Source: Streptomyces platensis (GTDB lineage Bacteria > Actinomycetota > Actinomycetes > Streptomycetales > Streptomycetaceae). From it: 64,000 nt of DNA. Location: assembly GCF_008704855.1 (NCBI RefSeq), contig NZ_CP023691.1, forward strand, positions 1,178,001 to 1,242,000. Reading direction: 5' to 3'. Position numbers and translations under genes: made by a program. Positions 42,320 to 50,242 of the stretch are shown in pieces. How positions within the stretch are numbered: the first letter of the stretch is position 1; the number at the start of each line of letters is the position of its first letter. The notes under the pieces were generated by a model. It searched no databases and had not been told where the DNA came from. It was given only the letters and a program-made list of their open reading frames with translations.

Positions 42320-43147
42320 ATGGAGCAACGCCACACCACCCCGACCCCGCCGCCCGACGAGCTGCTGCGCCGCCTCGGCCACCTCACCGGCCAGGTGATG
42401 GCACGGATCAAGCTCCAGCAGGCACGGGTGGCGCTGGCCGTGGAACTCCAGCGGCACATGCTCCCGCCCGAGCTCCCGGGGCTGCCCGGCCTCCAGACCG
42501 CGGCCCGCTACGTACCGGCCCAGACAGGTCTGGACATCGGAGGCGACTGGTACGACGCCTTCGTGCTGCCGGACGGCTCGCTCGGCTTCGCCATCGGCGA
42601 CGTCCAGGGCCATGACGTCGAGGCCGCCGCCTTCATGGGCATGGTCCGCACCGGTCTGCGCGCCATAGCGGGCGCCACCACCGACCCCGGCGACGTGCTG
42701 AGCCGGGCCAACGACCTGCTGGTGTCGATGAGCTCCGATCTGCTGACGACCTGCACCTTTCTGCGCTTCGACCCGGTCGCCGCGGAGCTGGCCGCCGCCC
42801 GCGCCGGACATGTGCCGGCGATCTGGGGCACCGCCGAGGGCACGCAGGTGCTCCAGGACCCGGGGGGACTGCCGCTGGGTCTCTTTCCCGGCGCGACATA
42901 CCCGGTCACCCGCCGCCGGCTGTCCCGGGCGGGAGCGTTCGTGCTGATCACCGACGGGGTGGTGGAAGGGCCGACCTACCCGATCGAGAAGGGGCTGGCG
43001 CGGGTGGCCGCACTGGTCGGCGCGGCGTACGACGCGGACGCCGACGAGCTGGCCGGCGAGGTGATCGCGGTGGCCGATCTGACCGGGCACCGCGATGACG
43101 CCGCCGTGCTCGTCCTCCGCCACAGCGGCGGGCCCTACACCCCCTAG
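42320..43147 (+). CDS. PP2C/SpoIIE-type protein serine phosphatase
   Basis: 275 residues. VALAVELQRHMLPPELP, GLDIGGDWYDAFVLPDG, FAIGDVQGHDVEAAAFMGMVR, LITDGVVEGP and RDDAAVLVLRH are the ordered RsbU/SpoIIE metal-dependent phosphatase motifs. There is no PAS or GAF input domain, only a short N-terminal coil, so it probably takes its signal from a partner: the MASE1 membrane protein 36 bp downstream is the candidate. Targets are likely anti-sigma antagonists. ATG 42320 preferred over GTG 42278. Confidence 0.88.
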   Translation: MEQRHTTPTPPPDELLRRLGHLTGQVMARIKLQQARVALAVELQRHMLPPELPGLPGLQTAARYVPAQTGLDIGGDWYDAFVLPDGSLGFAIGDVQGHDVEAAAFMGMVRTGLRAIAGATTDPGDVLSRANDLLVSMSSDLLTTCTFLRFDPVAAELAAARAGHVPAIWGTAEGTQVLQDPGGLPLGLFPGATYPVTRRRLSRAGAFVLITDGVVEGPTYPIEKGLARVAALVGAAYDADADELAGEVIAVADLTGHRDDAAVLVLRHSGGPYTP

Positions 43148-43183
43148 CGGCGGCCCGGCGGCACGGCAACGAGTGGAGGTCCG

Positions 43184-44185
43184 GTGCGGCACACGGAGTG
43201 GCTCGGGCGTCATGGCGCCACCGCCGCGTGGAGCCTGGCTGTCGCCGCCGTCTACTACGGCAGCGCCGAGCTCGGGCTGCTCCAGGAACTGGTCCGCGGG
43301 CAGGTCACCCCGCTGTGGCCGCCGACCGGTATCGCGCTGACCGCGCTGCTGCTGCTCGGGCCGCGCATCTGGCCGGGGATCGCGCTCGGCGCCTTCCTGG
43401 TCAATGTGTCGCTGGGCCCATCGCCGGCCGTGGTGCTCGCGATCGTCGCGGGCAACACGCTCGGTCCGCTGCTCGCCTACCGGCTGCTCCGCCGCGCGGG
43501 GTTCCGCGTCGAGCTGGACCGGCTGCGGGACGCCGTCGCGCTGGTGTTCCTCGGCGCGCTGACCGGGATGCTGGTGAGCGCGACCATCGGCAGCGGCGCC
43601 CTGGTGCTCTCCGGGGCGCTGCCGGCGGCGGAATTCTGGCCGACGTGGGCGGTGTGGTGGACCGGCGACGCGATGGGCGTACTGGTGATCACGCCGGTGC
43701 TGCTGCTCCTCAGCGCCGCCCGATGGCCGACGAGAGAGCAGATCCGTCCGCTCCGGTGGCTGGAGGCGGCGCTGCTGGTGGCCTGCACCTGCGCGGTCAC
43801 CCTGCTGGCCGTGAGCAGTCCGGTGAACCTGCTCTATCTCGTCTCACCGTGTCTGATCTGGGCCGCGTTCCGCTTCCAGCGGGCGGGCGCCGCCCCGTGT
43901 GCGCTGCTCGTCTCGACGATCGCGATCGTCGCGGCCGCCGAGTCATGGGGGCCGTTCGCCCGGCACGAGCTGCTCACGAACATGGCCACTCTCCAGGCCT
44001 TCAACGGGATCACCGCGCTGACCGCGCTGCTGCTCGCCGCGGTCGTCACCGAGCGGCGCAACACCCATGAGGAGATCCGCCGGGTCTGCGCCCAGCTGGC
44101 GGAGGCGATCTCCCGGCTGGATCCGGGCGCCGCCGTCGAGCAGTGGCCGCCGCCGCGGAAGCAGAACCCGGACGACGACGGCTGA
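43184..44185 (+). CDS. MASE1 domain integral membrane sensor protein
   Basis: 333 residues with about eight membrane segments. VTPLWPPTGIALTALLLLGPRIWPGIALGAFLVN and WWTGDAMGVLVITPVLLLL are MASE1 hallmarks. MASE1 is a sensory input domain normally joined to a kinase or cyclase; here the output is absent, with only a 50-residue soluble tail (EIRRVCAQLAEAISRLDPG), so output is probably by the PP2C phosphatase encoded just before it. GTG 43184 follows GGAGGTCC. Converges on cvnC with a 13-bp gap. Confidence 0.87.
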   Translation: MRHTEWLGRHGATAAWSLAVAAVYYGSAELGLLQELVRGQVTPLWPPTGIALTALLLLGPRIWPGIALGAFLVNVSLGPSPAVVLAIVAGNTLGPLLAYRLLRRAGFRVELDRLRDAVALVFLGALTGMLVSATIGSGALVLSGALPAAEFWPTWAVWWTGDAMGVLVITPVLLLLSAARWPTREQIRPLRWLEAALLVACTCAVTLLAVSSPVNLLYLVSPCLIWAAFRFQRAGAAPCALLVSTIAIVAAAESWGPFARHELLTNMATLQAFNGITALTALLLAAVVTERRNTHEEIRRVCAQLAEAISRLDPGAAVEQWPPPRKQNPDDDG

Positions 44186-44198
44186 GCCGCCCGGCGGA

Positions 44199-44612
44199 TC
44201 ACAGCGCGCGCAGGCCCTCGATCACCTCGCGCAGCACCTTCTCGTCGGGCAGCTCGGCGGGCGGCACCGGCCTGCTGACGTGGACCAGCTCCGCGTCCAG
44301 CAGATCCCCGATCAGGACCCGTACGACGCCGACCGGCAGATCGAGTTCGGCCGCCAGCTCGGCGACCGACAGCGGCTCCTGCCGGCACAGCGCGACGATC
44401 TCGACATGCTCGGGCGAGAGCATCTGATCGTCGACGGCCTCCTCCGTGCGGCTCTCGGCGATCACCAGCGCGATCAGATCGAGGCGCCCCTCCGCCGCCG
44501 TACGGGTGCGCCCGCGCGTCATGGCATACGGCCGGACGACCGGGCCCGCGTCGTCGTCGAACCAGCGCGCGGTCTCCCGGTCCCGCGCCGTCCGGCCGTC
44601 CTGCTCACTCAT
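44199..44612 (-). CDS. cvnC: DUF742 protein (CvnC)
   Basis: 137 residues. VVRPYAMTRGRTR and the winged-helix-like stretch LSVAELAAELDLPVGVVRVLIGDLLDAELVHV define DUF742, the third conservon component. ATG 44612 follows GAGG at 7 bases. It lies 84 bp after cvnB on the same strand. cvnD, normally the next gene, is not here: the following genes (MASE1, PP2C) run in the opposite direction. Confidence 0.93.
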   Translation of the reverse strand: MSEQDGRTARDRETARWFDDDAGPVVRPYAMTRGRTRTAAEGRLDLIALVIAESRTEEAVDDQMLSPEHVEIVALCRQEPLSVAELAAELDLPVGVVRVLIGDLLDAELVHVSRPVPPAELPDEKVLREVIEGLRAL

Positions 44613-44696
44613 GCCGCAACCTCGCCGCGCCCGCGGGGCGCGCATCTCTGCACGAGGAGCCGGCTACCCGCGCTCATGGCGTCACCCTCGTCGTCC

Positions 44697-45137
44697 TCAG
44701 GGGGTCAGGCCGGCCCGGGGCGCGGTGGCCAGGTGCGTGCCCACGCGCTTGACCAGCAGCGTCATCTCGTACGCGATCAGCCCGACATCGGAGTCCGCAT
44801 CGGCCAGTACGGCCAGGCAGCTGCCGTCGCCGGCCGCGCTGACGAACAGGAACGCGTCGTCCAGCTCGACCATGGTCTGCCGGACCTGGCCCGCGTCGAA
44901 GTGCCGGCCGACGCCCTTGGCCAGGCTGTGGAAGCCGGACGCGACCGCGGCCAGATGCTCGCCGTCCTCGCGGGTCAGGTCCTTGGAGGCGCCGGTGGCC
45001 AGGCCGTCGCTGGAGAGGATGAGTGCCTTGCGGATGGAGCCGACCCGCTCGACCAGTTCGTCCAGCAGCCAGCTCAGCTCGCCGACTCCCTTCGCCGAGA
45101 CCGGTGCGGTGGAAGCTGCTGCCTTCGGTGCGGTCAT
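44697..45137 (-). CDS. cvnB: Roadblock/LC7 domain protein (CvnB)
   Basis: 146 residues. ELSWLLDELVERVGSIRKALILSSDGLATGASKDL and the beta-strand segment DAFLFVSAAGDGSCLAVLADADSDVGLIAYEMTLLV form the roadblock fold, which regulates small G proteins such as CvnD. The start overlaps the cvnA stop by 4 bases (ATGA), so translation is coupled. Confidence 0.93.
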   Translation of the reverse strand: MTAPKAAASTAPVSAKGVGELSWLLDELVERVGSIRKALILSSDGLATGASKDLTREDGEHLAAVASGFHSLAKGVGRHFDAGQVRQTMVELDDAFLFVSAAGDGSCLAVLADADSDVGLIAYEMTLLVKRVGTHLATAPRAGLTP

Positions 45138-47953
45138 GGACCGTCCCCTCCCGATGTGGTTCCTGGTGGTGCTGTGCTGCCCGTGACGTCGCCGTCGTGG
45201 TCAACGGTGTCACGGGCGTCCGGGCCTGTGCGGTCCGGGCCTGTGGTGTCCGCGGCCGGGTCCTCGCCCCGCGGTGGCGTACCGGTCGCGCGCGGCTCCT
45301 CGCCGTTGTCGCGCCGGCCGCGCTGCCAGCCGCGCTGGAGCGAGGCCATCTTGGCGCGTACCGCCTCGGCGTCCCGGTCGTCCGCGGCCGGCACGGTGCC
45401 GCGCGCCTCGGCCGGTTCGGCGGCGTCGGCCTTGAGCTGGGGCGCGAGGCTGGCCTGCCGTACCCGGCGGGGCAGGCCGGTGGACGTGGTCGGCGCGGGC
45501 GTGTCCGGTCCCCCGGCGCGCTGCGGGGCGTCGGGTGCCGGGTCCTGGGGCGCGGCGGACGACGACGGCCGGTCCGCGGCACGCCCGGAGCCGTCGGGGC
45601 CGGGGCGTTCGGTGTCCCGCCTGCGCCGGGCGTCGCGGTCGTCGACCGTACGGCCGTGGTCGGAGACCAGCACCGGCGGGCGCCGGCGGCGCGGCAACGG
45701 GGCCGGCCCGCCGGGCGCCTGATCCCGGGTCTGCTGGTGCTGTTCGCCCTCCGGGGCGGGCGGCACGGGGGCGATACCGCGCGGCGCCGAGGACGATCCG
45801 GCCGGTGCGGCGGGGCCCTTCGGGTCGCGGCCGCGTTCCCGCTTCCGGAAGAGGCCGTCCTCCTCGTCGGGGGCCGGCTCGTCCGGGCCGAGCGGTGCCT
45901 CGAGTTCGACCGGTCCGTCGATGACGGCCGGGTCCCGCTCGCGCTCGGGCCGCGGCACCGGCCGCTGCGCCAGCGCGGCCAACTTGCCGGCCGCGTGCTC
46001 CAGTTCGTTGCCGACGGAGGCGCCGGGGGCCGGCTCGTCGTCGTCCCGGCCGCCGTCGGCGGTCTCGGTGAGGAGCGTCCCGGGGAGGAAGACCACGGCG
46101 GTGGTGCCGCCGTACGGCGAGGGCTGAAGGGAGACCCGTACGTTCTGCCGCTGAGCGAGCCGGCTGACCACGAACAGCCCGAGCCGGTCGGTGTCGGACA
46201 GCTCGAACTCGGGGGTCTCGGCGAGCCGGAGATTGGCCTCCAGCAGCAGGTCGGGCGCCATGCCCAGGCCGCGGTCGTGGATCTCCAGGGTGTAGCCGTT
46301 GGCGACCCGCTCGCCCAGCACCTGGACGGCGGTGTGCGGCGGGGAGAAGACGGTGGCGTTCTCCAGGAGTTCGGCGATCAGGTGCGTGAGGTCGGACACC
46401 GCGGGGCCGTCCACCGCGAGCCGCGGCATCCGGCGCACCTCGATCCGCTCGTAGTCCTCCACCTCGGCGACCGCCGCGCGCACCACGTCCATCAGCTGGA
46501 TCGGTTTGCGCCACTGCCGGGAGGGGGCCGCGCCGGAGAGGATGACCAGACCCTCCGCGTGCCGGCGCATGCGGGTGGTCAGGTGGTCGATCCGGAAGAG
46601 GTCGGCGAGTTCGTCGGTGTCCTCGGTACGCCGTTCCATGGCGTCCAGGAGGGTCAGCTGGCGGTGCAGCAGGACCTGGCTGCGGCGGGCGAGGTTGACG
46701 AACACCTCGGAGACGCCGCGGCGCATCTCGGACTGCTTGACCGCGGCCTCGATCGCGGCCCGCTGAAGGGTGTTGAGCGCCTGGCCGACCTGGCCGGTCT
46801 CGTCCTGGCCGAACACGAGCCGGGGCGCCTCGGTCTCCACATCGATCTGTTCGCCCGCCGCGAGCCGCCGCATGACGCTCGGCAGCCGGACGCCGGAGAC
46901 GTCATGGGCGGCCTTGCGCAGCCGGATGAGGTCGCGCACATGGCGGCGGCCGATCCGGAACGAGACGATGATCGAGACCAGCACCGCGACAAAGCCGAGG
47001 ACACCGGCGATGGCGGCCTTGAGCAGGATGTTGGTGGCGACCGGGGCGACCCGCTCCTGGTAGCGGTCACCGGCGGCCTTGCCCATCCGCTGGAGGTCGC
47101 CGAGGACCTTCTTCGCCGCGGTGTTCCAGCGTTCGGCGTTGACCCTTCCCGGTCCGCCCTGGGCACCGGCGGCGATCACCCGGTCCTCGTAGGACGTCAG
47201 CTCGCGGGCCGGTGCGGAGCGCCAGTAGTCCGCGTAGAGGCCGCGGTCCTTCGCGGGCAGCATGGGCAGGCTGGTCTCGTAGAGGACCCGGCGCTCGGCG
47301 ACCAGGTCGGACAACGCCCGCAGATCGCGCTTGCTCATACTGCCGGAGGCGAGCACCGCGGACATCAGGGCGTCCTCGCGGGCGACGGCCTCCCGGGCGC
47401 GGGTGACGATGACCAGCGCCCGGCCCTGCTTGTCCATCTCCACGTTCTCCAGGGCGTGGAGCGCGGCGAGGAAGTCATAGCTGGGGTCGACGAGGGAGTT
47501 GTAGCCCTCCAGGGCCTCGTCGCGGGAGACGGTGTTGTCCTCGACCTGGGCGCGCAGCGAGCCGAGTCCGGACAGGCCCTTGAGGATGCCGCGCATCCGG
47601 TGGCCGGTGTCGCCGGTGAGGTCCTCGCGGACGTCGCGGGTGCCGGCGTCGGTGCGGAGCCGGGTGACGGCCTCGTCGGTGGCCCGGGACCGTGCCCGCA
47701 GTTCGCCGAGCGCGTCGGCGCCGCGCCGGTCGGCGAGGTACAGCAGGCTTTGCCGGCGCTCGCGTTGCAGGGCCTGGACGACGTCCTCGACCGGATACCC
47801 CAGCTTCTGTACGACGTTGCCGACGTCCAGCAGCTGGTCGGCCTCCCGCCCGGTGAGGTAGGTCATGAACGCCCACATGGACGTCAGGGACACCAACGGT
47901 ACGAGCAGCAACGCCACGATCTTCCGGCGGACCGACTTCCCGCGAAAGCGCAT
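45134..47953 (-). CDS. cvnA: Nitrate/nitrite-sensing-type histidine kinase-like protein (CvnA)
   Basis: 939 residues. A first membrane segment (VALLLVPLVSLTSMWAFMTYL) is followed by an external NIT-type helical sensor (DAGTRDVREDLTGDTGH...), a second membrane segment (AAIAGVLGFVAVLVSIIVSF), a HAMP-like linker, a dimerisation region and a HATPase_c domain (LIAELLENATVFSPP, DRGLGMAPDLL). The C-terminal 250 residues are Pro/Arg/Asp-rich and disordered. No clear phospho-acceptor His box is seen, as is common in CvnA. ATG 47953 follows GGGGAGG; upstream in-frame starts have no ribosome site. The conservon's membrane component. Confidence 0.92.
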   Translation of the reverse strand: MRFRGKSVRRKIVALLLVPLVSLTSMWAFMTYLTGREADQLLDVGNVVQKLGYPVEDVVQALQRERRQSLLYLADRRGADALGELRARSRATDEAVTRLRTDAGTRDVREDLTGDTGHRMRGILKGLSGLGSLRAQVEDNTVSRDEALEGYNSLVDPSYDFLAALHALENVEMDKQGRALVIVTRAREAVAREDALMSAVLASGSMSKRDLRALSDLVAERRVLYETSLPMLPAKDRGLYADYWRSAPARELTSYEDRVIAAGAQGGPGRVNAERWNTAAKKVLGDLQRMGKAAGDRYQERVAPVATNILLKAAIAGVLGFVAVLVSIIVSFRIGRRHVRDLIRLRKAAHDVSGVRLPSVMRRLAAGEQIDVETEAPRLVFGQDETGQVGQALNTLQRAAIEAAVKQSEMRRGVSEVFVNLARRSQVLLHRQLTLLDAMERRTEDTDELADLFRIDHLTTRMRRHAEGLVILSGAAPSRQWRKPIQLMDVVRAAVAEVEDYERIEVRRMPRLAVDGPAVSDLTHLIAELLENATVFSPPHTAVQVLGERVANGYTLEIHDRGLGMAPDLLLEANLRLAETPEFELSDTDRLGLFVVSRLAQRQNVRVSLQPSPYGGTTAVVFLPGTLLTETADGGRDDDEPAPGASVGNELEHAAGKLAALAQRPVPRPERERDPAVIDGPVELEAPLGPDEPAPDEEDGLFRKRERGRDPKGPAAPAGSSSAPRGIAPVPPAPEGEQHQQTRDQAPGGPAPLPRRRRPPVLVSDHGRTVDDRDARRRRDTERPGPDGSGRAADRPSSSAAPQDPAPDAPQRAGGPDTPAPTTSTGLPRRVRQASLAPQLKADAAEPAEARGTVPAADDRDAEAVRAKMASLQRGWQRGRRDNGEEPRATGTPPRGEDPAADTTGPDRTGPDARDTVDHDGDVTGSTAPPGTTSGGDGP

Positions 47954-48184
47954 GGCCTCCCCTACGTCAACCCCGGCGCACGGGGGTGGTGTTCCGTCAA
48001 CAAACGGCGTGAGCCTACTACTCTCGGGTGACCGAGCCGAAGGCCACTTCGGAGGTGGGGGCGGGTGCCGGGGAGGGATCGTCATGAGTTGTCCGGTGAT
48101 TCCCGGACAACCCGCCCGTGTTTCCGGGACCGGCCGAGGTCATCGGTGTCCGGCGGGAAGCCGGTCGGTTGGCCGGTTCTGCTC

Positions 48185-48196
48185 TACCCCGGGGTA
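48185..48196. promoter_or_regulatory. 12-bp perfect palindrome TACCCCGGGGTA
   Basis: It lies in the 373-bp gap between cvnA and the small membrane protein gene, with no other feature nearby. Could be an operator, or chance in GC-rich DNA. Confidence 0.3.
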
Positions 48197-48326
48197 ACCC
48201 TGTGCGCGCTCGGTACGTGACCATGGGAAGGGACGGGGTGCGGCACCAGGGGCGTGTACCGGTGAAATCCGGGCAGCCACCAGGGAACCGGACACGCGGG
48301 GAGAGTGCGGGGAGAGTGACGCGGTC

Positions 48327-48710
48327 ATGGACACCGGCAGACAGCCTTTGTGGCAGGAGGAACCGGCGGCCCGGCCCCGGATGGCGGAGCCGGTACGCAC
48401 CGCCGCCGTGCGTGCCGTGATCATCGTGGCGCTCACGCTGATCCAGGCCATGGTGGCGTTCCTGAGCACGCTGGCGGGCTCCTGGCTCGCGTTTCCCGCG
48501 GTGCTCAGCACGGTCGCCAGCACCGTGGTCGCCACCTGGGGCGTGCTGGACGTCTGGGTGACCCGCCAGGTGTGGGTGCAGCGCAACGGGGTGCGCTCGC
48601 AGCCGAGCAGTACGGCCCGGGAGCTGCGCCGCGAGCGGCGCCGGGCCCGGCGGCAGCAGCGCCGGGAGTCCCGGAAGGCTTCGTCGGGGATCGATCGCGC
48701 GGCCGCGTGA
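48327..48710 (+). CDS. Small hypothetical membrane protein
   Basis: 127 residues with two membrane segments (AVIIVALTLIQAMVAFLSTLAG and AFPAVLSTVASTVVATWGVLDVWV) and a very basic C-terminal tail (RRERRRARRQQRRESRK) that should face the cytoplasm. I do not recognise the family. GGGGAGAGTG upstream is a workable though distant ribosome site. Ends 10 bp before the convergent ferredoxin gene. Confidence 0.7.
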   Translation: MDTGRQPLWQEEPAARPRMAEPVRTAAVRAVIIVALTLIQAMVAFLSTLAGSWLAFPAVLSTVASTVVATWGVLDVWVTRQVWVQRNGVRSQPSSTARELRRERRRARRQQRRESRKASSGIDRAAA

Positions 48711-48720
48711 CCGACGGGTT

Positions 48721-49050
48721 TTACGCCACCGCCTCTTCCCGCACGGCGGGCCGTACATGAATGATGCCGTCCAGGACGTCGACCTGGTGCGTGCGCACCG
48801 GCCGGCGGGCGGGCAGACAGGTCGGGGCCCCGGTGCGCAGGTCGAACAGGGCCGCATGCAGCGGGCATTCGACGAAGCAGCCCTCGACCCAGCCCTCGGA
48901 GAGCGAGGCGTCCTGGTGGCTACAGGTGTCATCGACGGCGTAGTAGCCGCCCTCGGCGCGGAAGACGGCGATGGCCGGTGTGGCGTCATCGATCTCGATC
49001 CGGACGGACTCGCCCTCGGGCAGGTCCTCGATACGGCAGACGGGAATCAT
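48721..49050 (-). CDS. Rieske [2Fe-2S] ferredoxin subunit of a ring-hydroxylating or demethylating oxygenase
   Basis: 109 residues. The cluster ligands are C-x-H in DTCSHQDASLSEG and C-x2-H in VECPLHAALFD, the standard Rieske pattern. Such stand-alone ferredoxins pass electrons to a Rieske oxygenase alpha subunit, for example in aromatic dioxygenases or glycine-betaine demethylase. No oxygenase or reductase gene is in the window. ATG 49050 follows GAGAGGGGGG. It is divergent from an IclR regulator and shares an operator-like palindrome with it, so it is the likely target of that regulator. Confidence 0.9.
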   Translation of the reverse strand: MIPVCRIEDLPEGESVRIEIDDATPAIAVFRAEGGYYAVDDTCSHQDASLSEGWVEGCFVECPLHAALFDLRTGAPTCLPARRPVRTHQVDVLDGIIHVRPAVREEAVA

Positions 49051-49082
49051 CTGGCCCCCCTCTCGCTGATCGGTATCATGTG

Positions 49083-49121
49083 TTCTGAATAACGCATCGC
49101 AAAGCGCGATGCGCAACAGAA
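49083..49121. promoter_or_regulatory. Large inverted repeat between ferredoxin and iclR genes
   Basis: CGCATCGC (49093-49100) and GCGATGCG (49106-49113) are perfect arms around AAAGC, and outer TTCTG (49083-49087) / CAGAA (49117-49121) add another pair of arms. It lies 33-71 bp from the ferredoxin start and about 90 bp from the iclR start, the natural place for an IclR operator. Confidence 0.65.
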
Positions 49122-49210
49122 TCCAAGCCGGGGAGCGGGCCGTCAAGGGCTTCCCGGCAGATGCCTTCAGACGTGCCCCGCGGGGCCACCGGGTGGTGAC
49201 ACAAAGACCC

Positions 49211-50017
49211 ATGTCGAAGACTTCCGATACGGCAGACGACCGGTCCGAGGAACGGCGCGGCGGAGCGGGATCCGTCCAGTCCGTGGACCGCGCGGTGAGT
49301 GTGCTGGAGATCCTGGCCAAGCTGGGCGAGGCCGGGGTGACCGAGATCAGCGAGGAGTTGGGCGTCCACAAGTCGACCGCGTTCCGGATCCTCGGGGTGC
49401 TGGAGCACCGCGGGCTGGTGGAGCAGGAGAGGGAGCGCGGGAAGTACTACCTGGGCGCCGGCGTTTTGCGGCTGGCGGGTGCCGCGGCGATCCGGCTGGA
49501 CATCTCCCAGGAGGGCCAGCCGGTGTGCCGGGCGCTCGCCGAGGACACCGGGGAGACCGCCAACATCGCGGTGCTGGACGGCGATGCCGCGGTCAACATC
49601 ATGCAGGCCAGGGGCTCCGCGGCGGTCACCGCGTACAACTGGCTGGGCCGCCGGACCCCACTGCACGCCACCGCCAGCGGCAAGGTCCTGCTGGCATATC
49701 TGCCCGCCCCGCGCCGGGAGACCCTGGTGACCCGCAAGCTGCCGCGGTTCACCGAGCACACCCTGACCACGGCCGCCGGTCTGCGCGAGCAGCTGACCGC
49801 GGCGCTGGAGGACGGATTCGCCTGCACCAGCGAGGAGTTGGAGATCGGGCTGAACGCGGTGGCGGCGCCGGTGCGGGCCCACGACGGCGCCGTGATCGGC
49901 GCGATCGGCGTCTCGGGACCGGCGTACCGGATGGAGCGTCAGCTGCTGCCGGAGCTCGCGGAGCGGGCCGCGAAGGCGGCCGCCGACCTCTCCCGCCGGA
50001 TGGGGTACCCGGGTTGA
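49211..50017 (+). CDS. IclR family transcriptional regulator
   Basis: 268 residues. SVQSVDRAVSVLEILAKLGEAGVTEISEELGVHKSTAFRILGVLEHRGLVEQERERGKYYLG is the IclR winged helix, and RTPLHATASGKVLLAYLP and GLNAVAAPVRAHDGAVIGAIGVSGPAYRM are the effector-domain signatures. It is not GylR by sequence, despite the glycerol genes 11 kb away. ATG 49211 is used although its ribosome site is weak. The neighbours (Rieske ferredoxin, mycothiol formaldehyde dehydrogenase) suggest control of N-demethylation or one-carbon metabolism. Confidence 0.9.
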   Translation: MSKTSDTADDRSEERRGGAGSVQSVDRAVSVLEILAKLGEAGVTEISEELGVHKSTAFRILGVLEHRGLVEQERERGKYYLGAGVLRLAGAAAIRLDISQEGQPVCRALAEDTGETANIAVLDGDAAVNIMQARGSAAVTAYNWLGRRTPLHATASGKVLLAYLPAPRRETLVTRKLPRFTEHTLTTAAGLREQLTAALEDGFACTSEELEIGLNAVAAPVRAHDGAVIGAIGVSGPAYRMERQLLPELAERAAKAAADLSRRMGYPG

Positions 50018-50071
50018 GCGGGTAGCGGAAAATCCCTCTTGACGGATCCCTGGCGGACTTCCAGCATGTCT

Positions 50072-50099
50072 CCTATAGCGCAACCGAGCGCACTATAGG
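50072..50099. promoter_or_regulatory. Inverted repeat upstream of the mycothiol dehydrogenase gene
   Basis: CCTATAGCGC (50072-50081) and GCGCACTATAGG (50088-50099) pair with one bulged A around AACCGA. It lies about 145 bp before the dehydrogenase start, with TTGACG at 50039-50044 upstream as a possible -35. Possibly an IclR site, though it differs from the 49083 repeat. Confidence 0.5.
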
Positions 50100-50242
50100 C
50101 AACACGGCGACGGAGGCGGACCGTCCTCCACCACCGTCCCCGTCCTCAGCACAGCGCACCACTCCCCCTCACCCGCATCCGTGCCACCTCACGCGTGCTA
50201 CCCGCCCTGCCGCCGCCGCAGGCGCTGTTTTAGGAGTGAGAC

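Noticed and set aside
44199..47953. A fifth conservon gene (cytochrome P450, cvnE) nearby
   Set aside because: No P450 heme motif (FGxGxHxCxG) is encoded anywhere in the window.
49211..50017. IclR protein as GylR, the glycerol operon repressor
   Set aside because: The sequence differs from GylR as I recall it, it is 11 kb from glpFK, and its operator is with the ferredoxin gene.
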